Positions 46,754-56,800 are shown, counted from the first letter of the stretch. The stretch is 64,000 nucleotides of DNA from Gluconacetobacter diazotrophicus PA1 5 (GCF_000067045.1 NC_010125.1:1526001-1590000); one strand, 5' to 3'. Notes: generated by a model not told the origin, from the sequence alone. Program-made: numbers and translations.

Positions 46754-47436
46754 GCGCTCCGCGTGTCCTCGTTGTCGATGACGAACCTGCCATCCGGCGT
46801 CTTCTGAGAACCAGTCTTGCGACCCAGGACTGGCGCGTGATCGAGGCCGGAAACGGCATAAGCGCACTGGCTGCAGTGAAAGCTGAAGAGATCGACGTCG
46901 TGCTGCTTGATCTGGGGCTGCCAGACATGGACGGCATCGAAGTTATTCGCCAGATACGCCTGGTGTTGCCCACCTTGCCGATTGTCGTACTTTCGGTGCG
47001 CGACGATGAACGGGGCAAGGTCGCGGCCCTGGACCTGGGTGCGGATGATTATGTCACCAAACCTTTCGGCATGGCCGAACTGGTCGCCAGGCTGCGCGCA
47101 GCACTCAGGCATGCCCTTCAGAAAGAAGGCACGATTCCGCTGTATGTCTCGGGTGACCTCAGTGTGGATCTCGTGCGCCGTATCGTGACCCGCAGCGGTG
47201 AGGAAGTGCATCTTTCGCCGCGAGAATGGGATATTCTACGGCTTCTGATCCGCCATGCGGGACGTGTCCTGACTCATAAGCATATATTAGGGCAGCTCTG
47301 GGGTGCGAACGGAGATGTCCAGCAGTTAAGGGTGTATATTCGTCAGCTTCGCCAGAAGCTGGAAATTAACCCTGAGAGGCCAAGGCATATTATTACCGAG
47401 ACTGGGATTGGATACCGCCTGACCCTTGTGGAGTGA
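46750..47436 (+). CDS. kdpE: KdpE, OmpR-type response regulator
   Basis: 228 residues; overlaps kdpD by ATGA. Receiver domain with VVDDEPAIRR and phospho-Asp in VVLLDLGLPDMDG at residue 54, Lys in YVTKPFG. C-terminal winged helix ends RHIITETGIGYRLTLVE. It activates kdp transcription at low K+. Complete, and the last intact gene before the IS5-A/IS481-A block. Confidence 0.97.
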   Translation: MSAPRVLVVDDEPAIRRLLRTSLATQDWRVIEAGNGISALAAVKAEEIDVVLLDLGLPDMDGIEVIRQIRLVLPTLPIVVLSVRDDERGKVAALDLGADDYVTKPFGMAELVARLRAALRHALQKEGTIPLYVSGDLSVDLVRRIVTRSGEEVHLSPREWDILRLLIRHAGRVLTHKHILGQLWGANGDVQQLRVYIRQLRQKLEINPERPRHIITETGIGYRLTLVE

Positions 47437-47680
47437 CGTCACTCCAACGCTGGATCGCTGTCTAAGAGCCCGATCCGAAAGTTTTTGAACAATACCAGCC
47501 TGTTGTGATTCATCCGTCTTTGCGAAGAGATGGAGTGAATGGTGACATGGACTGGTATTGCCCGACGTGAACATAGCCGGGAAGGGTTGCGATATCCATC
47601 GGATATGACGGACGGGGAGTGGGCTTTGATCATGCCATTTGTACCCCCGGCGAAACGGGGCGGTCGCCCCCGCACTACGG

Positions 47681-48909
47681 TGTAGAAGTTTGCACTTAAT
47701 CTGACGGACGGCTTGAAGTGGCCGGCGTGGATGCTACGCGTTCATGTGGTGTTCGACGTGGCGCCCGATATCTTTTTCGCGGGCGTGGTGGGCTGCGTCA
47801 AGGAAGGTTTGCATCGGGGTTTTGCCGAAGCAGTATCGTCCCTGGTGGGTGCGATTGCGGTTGAAGTCATCCATCCATTCGTCGAGGTCTGCCTGGAGTT
47901 CGTGGATGCTGTCGTAGATCTTGCGGCGAAAAGTGACACGATAGAACTCGTCGAGCATGGTCTTGTGGAAGCGCTCGACGATGCCGTTGGTCTGCGGGCT
48001 GCGCGCCTTGGTGCGGGTATGGTCGATGTTCTCCACCGCCAGATAGAGTTCGTATTCATGGCGGTCATGAGAGCCGCAGAATTCGGTGCCCCGGTCGGTC
48101 AGCACGCGCTGGAGCGGGAGATCGTGCAGCTCGAAGAAGGGGATGACGCGGTCGTTGAGCAGGTCGGCAGCGGTAACCGGGGTCTTGCGGTCATAGAGCT
48201 TGGCGAAGCCGACCTTGCTGTAGGTATCGACGAAGGTCTGCTGGTAGACGCGACCGACGCCCTTCAGGGTGCCGACATAGAAGGTATCCTGAGCGCCGCA
48301 ATAGCCGGGACATTCGGTCTCGAACTCGCCCCAGGCCTCCTTGTCGGCCTTGGCCTTCTCCAGGGCCGCAAGCTGGCTTTCGGTGAGGATCAGCCGTTCC
48401 TGGGCCATCTTGGCTTCGAGCGCCTTGAGGCGGAGCTTCATGGTAGCGAGGTCGTGGCGCAGCCAGATGCTGCGCACCCCGAAAGGAGAGACGGTGACGC
48501 CGCGCTTGAGCAGTTCGTTGGCCACGCGGGCCTGGCCCCAGGCCGGTTGTTCGATGGCGATCGCGACCACTGCTTCCTCAACCGCCGGCTCGACGCGGTT
48601 TTTCAGCAAGGGTTTGCGGCGGGAGAGTTCCTGGAGCGCGATTTCGCCGCCTTTGTCGTAGAGCTCCTTGAAGCGGTAGAAGCTGTCGCGCGAATACCCC
48701 ATCATCTTGCAGGCCTGGGAGACGTTGCCCAGTTGCTTCGATAGTTCCAGCAGGCCAACTTTGGCGCGGATGATCTTCTGGTCACGGGTCATGAGGATAT
48801 CCTCCGATGGCTGCGGCGGGGGCTGCGTCGCCCGGCCACTCCGCCCCCGCCGCAGCCCTGGTTGAGCTTCAGCAGACACCATCCGTCAGATTTAGTCGAG
48901 ACTTCTACA
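47681..48909 (-). mobile_element. IS481-A element
   Basis: 1229 bp. Tips TGTAGAAGTTTGCACTTAAT (left) and, reverse, TGTAGAAGTCTCGACTAAAT (right), both followed by CTGACGGA/C. Seven-base target duplication ACTACGG at 47674-47680 and 48910-48916. Confidence 0.92.
47734..48792 (-). CDS. IS481-family transposase (IS481-A)
   Basis: 352 residues from ATG 48792 ([20 protein letters not shown]). HTH part [20 protein letters not shown]; rve core with [32 protein letters not shown] and [20 protein letters not shown]. Starts upstream up to 48882 are possible but read a proline/arginine-rich lead without homology. Complete. Confidence 0.92.
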   Translation of the reverse strand: MTRDQKIIRAKVGLLELSKQLGNVSQACKMMGYSRDSFYRFKELYDKGGEIALQELSRRKPLLKNRVEPAVEEAVVAIAIEQPAWGQARVANELLKRGVTVSPFGVRSIWLRHDLATMKLRLKALEAKMAQERLILTESQLAALEKAKADKEAWGEFETECPGYCGAQDTFYVGTLKGVGRVYQQTFVDTYSKVGFAKLYDRKTPVTAADLLNDRVIPFFELHDLPLQRVLTDRGTEFCGSHDRHEYELYLAVENIDHTRTKARSPQTNGIVERFHKTMLDEFYRVTFRRKIYDSIHELQADLDEWMDDFNRNRTHQGRYCFGKTPMQTFLDAAHHAREKDIGRHVEHHMNA

Positions 48910-49631
48910 ACTACGGATATGCGCGAGGTGGTCAACGCGATGCTCTACATAGCCTCGGCCGGGTGTGCGTGGCGCCTGCTGCCGAAATGCTTTCCGCCGG
49001 TCTCGACCGTCAGGCGCTATTTTTACGCCTGGCGTGGTGCCGGAGTGTTCGAAGTCATGAATACGGTGCTGGTCATGAGCCTGCGCGAGATCGAGGGGCG
49101 TGAAGCCTCTCCGAGCGCGGGCGTGATTGACAGCCAGTCGGTGAAAACCACGGAAAGTGGCGGGCTTTCGGGCTATGACGCGGGGAAGAAGGTCAAGGGC
49201 CGCAAGCGCCATATTGTGACGGATACCTGCGGCTTCCTGATCTTTCTCCTCGTTCATGCCGCCGACATCCAGGACCGTGATGGGGCTGTTGATGTCCTGG
49301 CAGCGATACGCAGGCGCTTTCCCTGGCTGCGCCACATCTTCGCTGATGGCGGCTATGCTGGCGACAAATTGCGATCCGCGCTCGCCTCCATGGGAAAATG
49401 GACCCTTGAAATCATCAGGCGGTCCGATACGGCGAAGGGCTTTCAGATCCTGCCGCGCCGCTGGGTGGTTGAACGGACATTCGCATGGCTGGGACGGTGC
49501 AGGCGGCTCGCCAAAGACTGGGAACAATCCATTGCTTCCTCAACCGCATGGACATTGATCGCCTCGATCCGAATGCTCACACGACGGACAGCAAGGCATT
49601 GTCACGGTTGAAGAACTTTCGGATCGGGCTC

Positions 49632-49906
49632 ACGCTATCCTCATCGTCGATCAGGCAGCGTGGCATACCAGCCCGAAACTCGATATCCCCGCCAACATCA
49701 CCATCCTGCCGCTCCCGCCACGCTCGCCCGAACTCAATCCGGTGGAAAACGTCTGGCAGTTCATGCGCAATACCTGGCTGTCGAACCGGATCTTCCGCAC
49801 CTACGACGACATCGTCGATATCTGCTGCCACGCCTGGAACCAGCTCGTCGACCAGCCCTGGCGCATCATGTCCCTCGGGCTACGACAATGGGCACATGGG
49901 TTTTAA
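49632..49906 (+). pseudogene. IS630-B transposase, C-terminal fragment
   Basis: Reads AILIVDQAAWHTSPKLDIPA and SPELNPVENVWQFMRNTWLS to TAA 49906, the same as the C-terminus of IS630-B at 56629. The right tip GGAGTTGG then TA follows at 49915-49922. The first three quarters are absent; the fragment starts at the IS5-A tip. Confidence 0.9.
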
Positions 49907-49920
49907 CAAACAGGAGTTGG

Positions 49921-50088
49921 TATTACGCCTTACGCAAGCAGACCGTCGAACCGGTCTTCGGTATCATCAAGAGCGCCATGGGCTTCACCCGTTTCCATCT
50001 CCGTGGCCTCCCCAACGTCGCAACAGAATGGACGCTCGTCGCCCTCGCATATAATTGCCGTAGGATCACGCGACTGACGGCCGCATAA
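49921..50088 (+). pseudogene. IS1182-family transposase, C-terminal fragment
   Basis: After the IS630-B tip the frame YYALRKQTVEPVFGIIKSAM then GFTRFHLRGLPNVATEWTLV and ALAYNCRRITRLTAA is the conserved end of IS1182-family transposases. IS630-B inserted at a TA inside that gene. The upstream part of the IS1182 is not in the window. Confidence 0.85.
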
Positions 50089-50144
50089 ACGCCGTCGTCG
50101 CCATCACTCATCACTACGGCAGCGCCCAATCCGACAGCCTGTTA

Positions 50145-51027
50145 GAGCCTGTTTGGAAAGTCATGGATGAGCGTTTCTTCGGGTGAGATTGGCGCCCATG
50201 GCGACGAAGATCATGGCCTGTGAGACATCGATGCGACGCTCGTAATCGCGCACGAGGCGTCGCCATCGGGTCATCCATCCGAAGGTTCGCTCCACGACCC
50301 AGCGCCGGGGGAGAACCTCAAAGCCTTTCGCTCCGTCCCTGCGACGGATCACCTCGACGACGAAGTCCAGGTAGGCAGCCTTGTCCATCAACTGGAGCCG
50401 GTCATAGGCACCGTCCGCGAATAGATGCTTGACCCACGGCCAGCGCTTGCGGATCGCGTCCAGGATCATCTGCGCTCCGGCGCTGTCGGAGATGTCCGCC
50501 GGCGTCAGGTTGACCATCAGCAGGCGTCCGTCCGTATCCACGGCGATATGCCGCTTGCGCCCGACAATCTTCTTTCCAGCGTCGTAACCTCTTGTTTTCG
50601 CGTGCGGCGCCTTGATGCTCTGGCTGTCGATCACTCCGGCCGAAGGGCTGGCTTCACGGCCCGAGCGCTCCCGGTCAAGCATCAGTTCCACATCATGAAT
50701 GGTCTGGAACAGGAACCGCCGGGCCAATTCCCTGAACCAACCATAGACCGTACGCCAATGCCCGAAATGGATCGGCAGCATTCGCCAGCCGCAGCCGGAT
50801 CGAACCAGGTAACGAACCGCGTTGATCACCTCGCGGAATTCGATCTCGCGCGGACGCCCCGTGCGTCCCGGCTCGGGCATCAGTGGCGCGATGCGCGCCC
50901 ATTCCTCCTCCGTCATATCAGACGGATAACGCTTCGTCTTGCGGGTAATCCTGGCCATGCGGCCTCTCTGCTCTGGCGTCCACATCCAGAGCTTGAATCA
51001 CACTTCAGCGACTTTCCAAACAGGCTC
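50145..51027 (-). mobile_element. IS5-family element type B, copy 2
   Basis: Same 883-bp length and 17-bp tips as copy 1. The flanks are TTA on the left and TCA on the right: both fit the TNA rule, but they differ, which suggests this copy is a recombination product between two insertions. Confidence 0.93.
50161..50985 (-). CDS. IS5-family transposase (type B, copy 2)
   Basis: 274 residues with Gly, Trp and Val at the three positions that are changed in copy 1, so this is probably the functional version. DDE residues as in copy 1. Confidence 0.94.
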   Translation of the reverse strand: MWTPEQRGRMARITRKTKRYPSDMTEEEWARIAPLMPEPGRTGRPREIEFREVINAVRYLVRSGCGWRMLPIHFGHWRTVYGWFRELARRFLFQTIHDVELMLDRERSGREASPSAGVIDSQSIKAPHAKTRGYDAGKKIVGRKRHIAVDTDGRLLMVNLTPADISDSAGAQMILDAIRKRWPWVKHLFADGAYDRLQLMDKAAYLDFVVEVIRRRDGAKGFEVLPRRWVVERTFGWMTRWRRLVRDYERRIDVSQAMIFVAMGANLTRRNAHP

Positions 51028-51078
51028 TCAGACGCTATCATATTCAGCGTAAGGGTGACAGCATTTTCAAATTCGCAT

Positions 51079-51118
51079 CATATATAATACCCAAATTTCA
51101 TATTGAGTATTATATATG
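51079..51118. repeat. AT-rich perfect inverted repeat
   Basis: CATATATAATAC (51079-51090) and GTATTATATATG (51107-51118) are perfect 12-bp arms around a 16-bp spacer, 225 bp upstream of the small HTH-like gene at 51344. It could be an operator or a promoter-proximal dyad. No protein known to bind. Confidence 0.6.
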
Positions 51119-51187
51119 GTACGTTAAAAAAGATAAAAATAAACTGAGCGTGTCCTGTTTTTTGATTTTTACACGGCGCAGTAAATC

Positions 51188-51213
51188 GCGTTGGTTTCGA
51201 CGGAAACCAACGC
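51188..51213. other. Perfect 11-bp hairpin
   Basis: GCGTTGGTTTC and GAAACCAACGC pair perfectly across GACG. No T-tract. It lies in the leader of the 51344 gene and may terminate, attenuate or mark the end of an old element. Confidence 0.5.
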
Positions 51214-51343
51214 TCCTATGCTGGTTGCCATGTTCGTATTCAGGATGGGTGGGTAGAGCCTGTTTCATTCAATACTATTCAGGGTGTATCTTCGATATCG
51301 GATAAAATATTTTGAAATTCTACTTCTATCTGGACGAAACATT

Positions 51344-51820
51344 ATGTGTAGCAAATCAACTCAGTTTCAATCCATGTCATGGACTGTTGATGAGACAGTG
51401 TATGAATTGAGGCACGAAGGAGAGAGGCTGGCTCTTTATGCTGGCAGGTCGCATCTTCTCGCTATGACTTTAGCTGAATGGAAAATTCTCTCCGGGGTTA
51501 TTGGTGTTTTTGGCCAGGTTAAAGCAGCACAGGCGGATATAACGCACCACGTGCCATCAGGCGTAGCTCATCCCAGTGCTTCGGCGACCACGACGACCAA
51601 GCCGGCCAACATGGGTACTCGTTGGACAGAAGCCCATGATAAGGATTTGGCAGCTCTGTGGTTCAAAGGCTCAACCCTTGAGCAGACTGGCGCCGAAATA
51701 GGACGAACAGTGCCCAGCGTCGCTTCACGACTAGTGATTCTTGATATCGAACCAGATATTGAGAGCGTTTATGTTGAAAACCGTTCACGTAGAAATAAGA
51801 ATACGGCCCCGGCTTCCTGA
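51344..51820 (+). CDS. Hypothetical protein with SANT/HTH-like C-terminus
   Basis: 158 residues from ATG 51344 (MCSKSTQFQSMSWTVDETVY); the frame upstream to 51284 is possible. The C-terminal third, MGTRWTEAHDKDLAALWFKG then STLEQTGAEIGRTVPSVASR, has the pattern of a Myb/SANT-like or resolvase-type HTH that recognises DNA. The N-terminal half is not recognised. It converges on the helicase gene with a shared hairpin in between. Low GC relative to the chromosome-like part suggests transfer. Confidence 0.55.
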   Translation: MCSKSTQFQSMSWTVDETVYELRHEGERLALYAGRSHLLAMTLAEWKILSGVIGVFGQVKAAQADITHHVPSGVAHPSASATTTTKPANMGTRWTEAHDKDLAALWFKGSTLEQTGAEIGRTVPSVASRLVILDIEPDIESVYVENRSRRNKNTAPAS

Positions 51821-51830
51821 AAGCCGGGGC
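51806..51830. terminator. Bidirectional terminator between convergent genes
   Basis: GCCCCGGCTT and AAGCCGGGGC pair perfectly around a 5-nt loop. It overlaps the last codons of the 51344 gene and lies 30 bp beyond the helicase stop. Confidence 0.6.
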
Positions 51831-52833
51831 AGAAAAACACATTATAAACGCCAGACTGGTTTAACCTTCATTTTCCTTTTCACAGGCTATTTCGATCCTG
51901 CGCATAAATTCTTCAGGTGTGATGCGTGGCAGATCCTGTTCGGATGCCACGGAAAAATGAGGCAGACCACCCCAGATTACAGGGTCACCAATCATGAAAA
52001 ATCGGTGCTTTGCTCTAGTTAATGCAACATTCAAAAGATTGGGCTTGCTGGCGGCCCATTGAGCAGCTCCCGCAGTTTCTCCGTCACATCCAAGCACCAT
52101 AAGAACCGTGCTTTCTTCCTTCCCTTGAAAGGTGTGAACGGTACCAATTCTCTCTCGACACCACTTCGTCAGGGCAGTTTTAGGTAGATAGTCGCTGTTC
52201 CCCATTTCCCAATTGTCAAGATTGCCGAGGGTTTCGATAAGAGCGGCCTTGATACGACGGAAGGGTGAGATGATATAAAAATCTGGTAGACCACCGGTAA
52301 GGTGTAGAACCTCTCTTACTGCTCTCAGCGTGAAGTGGATCTGCTCTGTCACGACCTGATGGTCTGATGCTGAACCACCAAGGGTGATCCATGAGCTCTG
52401 GCCAAGGTCGAAGCTATTTTCAGGAGGAAGCCGACTTTCAGGTTTATTGTATCCGTGAAAAACCATTTTTTCACTATAAGCGATCGTATTTGCAATAGAG
52501 AACATCGGGTCAGCACATCGTCTATGAACACGCAAAGGGCAACCGACCCACTGCTCTGTGCCATTGTTTTCTATATAGGCGCCGGTTGCATTGATGCGAT
52601 CAGCCAGCACCTGTACGGATGTGTGGGATGGTGAAAAAACAGGAACTTCAGGATCTGAAGAACCAAGGCCACTATGTTGCGCAAGCAGACTGACCAGTCT
52701 GGGAGGGACGGTAAATACAGGTTCGATCTGCATCGGGTCGCCAACCACAACGGCGTGTTTTGCTCTCCAGAGAGCGCCAACAGCAGCCTGCGGGATAGCC
52801 TGCCCCGCTTCATCGACAAAAAGCCATCCTAGA

Positions 52834-53877
52834 TGTTTGGTCCCGGGATTTGGTGGTGCATTATTTTCACATGAGTGGAAGGATGCGCTATGGGCCAGGT
52901 TCACCACGGAAGCGCCACGACGACAGCGGCAGTCCGTCGAGCGATACAACATAGTCAAGAGAGCCTGAGGGTTCTGGCGAAACGCTACGGGATCAACCCG
53001 AAGACGGTCGCCAAATGGAAGGGGCGGACCGATACGTCGGATCGACGCACCGGTCCGAAGGTCGCATCCTCAACCATCCTGTCGACCGAAGAAGAAGCGA
53101 TCGTTGTGGCCTTCCGTCGCCATACCCTGCTGCCTCTTGATGATTGCCTTTATGCGCTTCAGGCGACGATCCCGCATCTGACGCGATCTTCCCTGCACCG
53201 TTGTTTTCAGCGCCATGGGATCAGCCGCCTGCCCGAGACCGAAGGCGACAAACCAAAACGGTCGAAGTTCAAGAGTTATCCGATCGGCTATTTTCACATC
53301 GACATTGCTGAAGTCCGCACTGAAATGGGGCGCCTTTATCTTCTGGTGGCGATCGACCGGACCTCGAAATTCGCTTTTGTCCAATTGCACGAGAAAGCGA
53401 CACGTCGCGTTGCCGGTGACTTCCTGCGTGCTCTGGCCGCTGCGGTTCCCTACCGCATCCATACCGTGCTGACCGATAACGGCACGCATTTTACCGATCC
53501 GGCCGGCAATGGATGGACACCCGAAGACATCAAGGCCATGCGGGCGGATGGTGTCCTGTTCCGGTGCCACTCTTTTGAACTGGCCTGTGCTGATCTCGAT
53601 ATCGAGCATCGACTGACAAAGCCGCGACATCCCTGGACGAATGGCCAGGTCGAGAGGATGAACCGCACGATCAAGGACGCCACCGTCAAGCGCTTCTACT
53701 ACGAAACACATGACCAGTTGCGTCAACACCTCGCCGACTTCGTTACCGCCTACAATTTCGCCCGCAGGCTCAAGACCCTGCGCGGCCTCACTCCATATGA
53801 ATTCATTTGTCAGCAGTGGGAAAAAGAACCATCACGGTTCATACATAATCCGCACCACCAAATCCCGGGACAAAACA
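52834..53877 (+). mobile_element. IS481-type element (type B), complete copy
   Basis: 1044 bp. Left tip TGTTTGGTCCCGGGATTTGG, right tip (reverse) TGTTTTGTCCCGGGATTTGG. Six-base duplication CCTAGA at 52828-52833 and 53878-53883, matching the NCTAGN target rule of IS481. Confidence 0.95.
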
Positions 53878-53882
53878 CCTAG
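52890..53882 (+). CDS. IS481-family transposase (IS481-B)
   Basis: 330 residues from ATG 52890 (MGQVHHGSATTTAAVRRAIQ). HTH ESLRVLAKRYGINPKTVAKW; DDE: FHIDIAEVRTEMG (Asp), VLTDNGTHFTDP (Asp), GQVERMNRTIKDATVKRFYY (Glu). The TAG stop uses bases of the flanking duplication: the element ends at 53877 inside the Thr codon (ACC) and the stop is 53880-53882. Confidence 0.95.
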   Translation: MGQVHHGSATTTAAVRRAIQHSQESLRVLAKRYGINPKTVAKWKGRTDTSDRRTGPKVASSTILSTEEEAIVVAFRRHTLLPLDDCLYALQATIPHLTRSSLHRCFQRHGISRLPETEGDKPKRSKFKSYPIGYFHIDIAEVRTEMGRLYLLVAIDRTSKFAFVQLHEKATRRVAGDFLRALAAAVPYRIHTVLTDNGTHFTDPAGNGWTPEDIKAMRADGVLFRCHSFELACADLDIEHRLTKPRHPWTNGQVERMNRTIKDATVKRFYYETHDQLRQHLADFVTAYNFARRLKTLRGLTPYEFICQQWEKEPSRFIHNPHHQIPGQNT

Positions 53883-56800
53883 AGAGCTTTCGCCAAGATC
53901 CCTGAACTGGGTTGCAATCGATGCAAATGTACTGGAAATGACAGGCACAACCATAAAGAGGCTTTGCCATATAGGAAGAGCATCTTCCTTCGGGTTGTTG
54001 AGTCTTCCTCCTCCAAGCAGCTTGGTAATGGCCACGAGATTGCCGCCAAATCCACCATTATTTTGTGTTACCTCATAGAGCCATTCTTCGTGCAAGGTCA
54101 TGGCTGCAGCAAAAAGCTCGGAGCGAAGTCTGTTCAGATTTGCGTCGTACCACAAACCGTCAGTTTGCCAGTTATCCTGCTCAAGGTCTACTTCATCTGA
54201 AGGGAAACGAATAGAAGGGAATAGTGCTCGGAGTTTGCAAATTTCGTCTTGTTTTTCTCTCCATGAGATCTGTCCTGCAGCCAGGTTATCACGGGTTGTC
54301 GTTACAGAAGACTTGGTGGTTGCGAGTTTTGATTTTGCTTCTTCCAGACTGTTTCGGAGGTCATAAATTTTTTTGAGCTCTCCTTCTTTTAGGTTGCGAA
54401 TATCCGAAAGTGCTTTGTCACACTTTTTCTTCTCCTCCTTCTTTAAGAGTTTTTCAAAAAATCCTCGTGGAGAGGTGGCTATAATTAACTCTTCTCTTTG
54501 TGAAAGAGTATTGAGTTGGGATTCAGCTTGATTAAGTTTGTATTCTATGGAACTGAATTCCATCAAGGCATTTTCATATGTCAGAGTGGCCATATCAAAT
54601 GCCTGTTGCAAGGAAAGACAGAAGTCTTTTTCAGATAGATTACTTTCGGAAGTATGGAGTTTTTTATAATTTTCCAGATTGGCAATGCGTTCAGCTACTG
54701 CTTTATCTGCTTTGATAAAGGCTTTCTTTGCTGATTCAAACGATATGCTCTTGTGTCTTTTCCGCCAGTTCCATATGGATTGCTGAAGATCCGGATCGTA
54801 ATTCGGTAGGAGTTTGCGTTCCTGGGATTTGCCAGAGGGGGTGCCGTCAAATTGCAGTCCCGACTGAAAGTGGCGCCTGTTCTGGGACCGACCCAGTGCT
54901 GCGGCAAATAGCCCCCACGGCACATTATCAGGTTTCAGCTTTTCATATTTTCCGTTGGATCGACGTGAAGCAATATTATGTGCTACCTGCTGAAGATAAC
55001 TGACGGAAGTATCGTTATCCTGTGCTCTCCAGAATTCTCCTATAGCTGATGCTTTTGGGATATCTTTAGAAAGATTTTCGACCGCTGCATTGTTGGAAGA
55101 TACAACAACCATCTCGTAACCGGTTAGATCGTCATTGAGAAGATTAAGAGAGCTTGTTTCCTGTCCATTATCAAATTCGATTTTTATTTTTCTAAGAAAA
55201 GCATCCTTGGCTTGAGCAAGACGCGATAAAACTCTTGCCCGTCTTGTCATCAGTTCCGAAAAAACATCGCGCAACAGGGTTGTCTTGCCTGTTCCGGGGG
55301 GGCCGTTGATGGAAAAAATATCCCCATCATGCAGGGTGCCAAGCAGTGTATTGAGTGCAAACTGCTGCATCAGACTCATGGCATGCAAGGGGTCTGATGG
55401 CCAGTGTGCTGAGGGAAGTCTGGAAGGTTCAAGCCCTTCCATGATTTTCTGTAATCCCTCAGGGGTATAGAGATCTACCCGCTTTTGTATGTCCGGTTTT
55501 GAGAGATAGGTGCTGACCAGTCCAGCCTTTGATCCTTGTCTGACGGACCTGATGACCCGGGCGATATCCCGTGCATAGAAACTGTTCAGAATGTCGATAT
55601 CAGCATCTGACTGAGGGTGGATATCAACTTCCTCCTCATCCGTTTCATCACTGTTCTCGAGAACTGTTTTGGCGGAACTCTCTTTGTTCCCAACCTGTGC
55701 CTGTTTTCGTGGTTTGGCTGCTTTTGCTTTGATGACGAGCACAGGTCCCTTGGAGAAAGCCTGGCTAACAGGGCCTGGCCATTCTTTAGACCAGGTAACA
55801 AAAATTTCAAGGATCCTGAGTAGATCTGAGCCCCTGAGAGGGTTGGGCTGACCACTTTCACTATCGGAAGGCGTGTCATGGTTAAATTCCAGAAGAGACT
55901 GTTTTAGCCAGCGCACATCGTCTTCAAAATTATCAATATCCAGTTTGTCCAGACTCAGATTTTCACGACAGCTCCCAAGCGCCCATGAGACTGTCGAGAT
56001 AGCCACTGAGCTAAAAGTAGGCTCTCCATTGTTATTCACGCCGATCCGGGCCATACAGGTCGGACCTTCAAGCTTTCTGAGTTCGTCTTCTTCGATGGCT
56101 TCGAGATCTTCCGATGCACCAAGAACTTTCTGAACACGATCGGCTATCGCGGATTTATCGAAGACACCGATATAGATGTCGAAGCCAACGATTTCCTTTT
56201 CAGGAGGTGGTGAAAAATTCCATATAGAGGTGTTGTTCGGGGATAACTCCGATAGCTCAAGACTTTTGATTGACCATTTGTCTTCTTTTTTAACGTCAAG
56301 GACGGCGCGTTGTAGGTCAAATGGAAGAAAGAATTCACATTTATGCCAGAAATCGAGAATATCTTCGATGTCAGGATGGCTCTCTTTATCTGAAATCATA
56401 GTCATAAAAAATAATCCGCCGTTTAGAAACATTACACCTTTTTTAGAGGGGCTTCGGTAGCTGGACAAGGTTGGAAGCCGGTTTAAGAGGAATCCGTGAA
56501 GCGTAATTTATCTCACGATTATGTGATGTTGCGTCTGATCATATGCTACTGACTGGCTGCCGACCATTCTCGATTTAACGAAGTGCTTTTTTGACTTCTT
56601 CGGGCACCGTTATACCAACTCCTGTTTGTTAAAACCCATGTGCCCATTGTCGTAGCCCGAGGGACATGATGCGCCAGGGCTGGTCGACGAGCTGGTTCCA
56701 GGCGTGGCAGCAGATATCGACGATGTCGTCGTAGGTGCGGAAGATCCGGTTCGACAGCCAGGTATTGCGCATGAACTGCCAGACGTTTTCCACCGGATTG

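Larger units (their letters stand above)
47466..49631 (+). mobile_element. IS5-A copy 4, split by IS481-A
   Basis: Tips GAGCCCGATCCGAAAGTT at 47466 and, reverse, at 49631. IS481-A interrupts after CGCACTACGG. The outer flanks do not match (TAA left, ACG right), and the right flank is the middle of an IS630-B gene, so IS5-A probably mediated a rearrangement here. The transposase would be restored by removing IS481-A and one ACTACGG. Confidence 0.93.
51861..56405 (-). pseudogene. Large UPF1-like SF1 helicase/ATPase, split by IS481-B
   Basis: Start ATG 56405 (MTMISDKESHPDIEDILDFW); the N-terminal part runs to 53878, the C-terminal part from 52833 to TGA 51861. Removing IS481-B and one CCTAGA gives ...ESSLGWLFVDEAGQAIPQ in frame, 1164 residues. 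Walker A INGPPGTGKTTLLRDVFSEL is near residue 368; a long coiled coil fills about 530-760; Walker B VDEAGQ near 848; then VVVGDPMQIEPVF, TVHTFQGKEESTVLMVLG and NVALTRAKHRFFMIGD are SF1 motifs III, V and VI. Such proteins occur in RNA/DNA metabolism and in defence islands. No nuclease domain is seen. Not functional as it stands. Confidence 0.85.

Noticed and set aside
47713-48744. 343-residue rightward frame in IS481-A
   Set aside because: Antisense of the IS481 transposase, whose DDE motifs are clear on the other strand.
49485-50054. 189-residue frame joining IS5-A end, IS630-B and IS1182 pieces
   Set aside because: Out of frame with each recognised transposase; product of chance read-through over IS joints.
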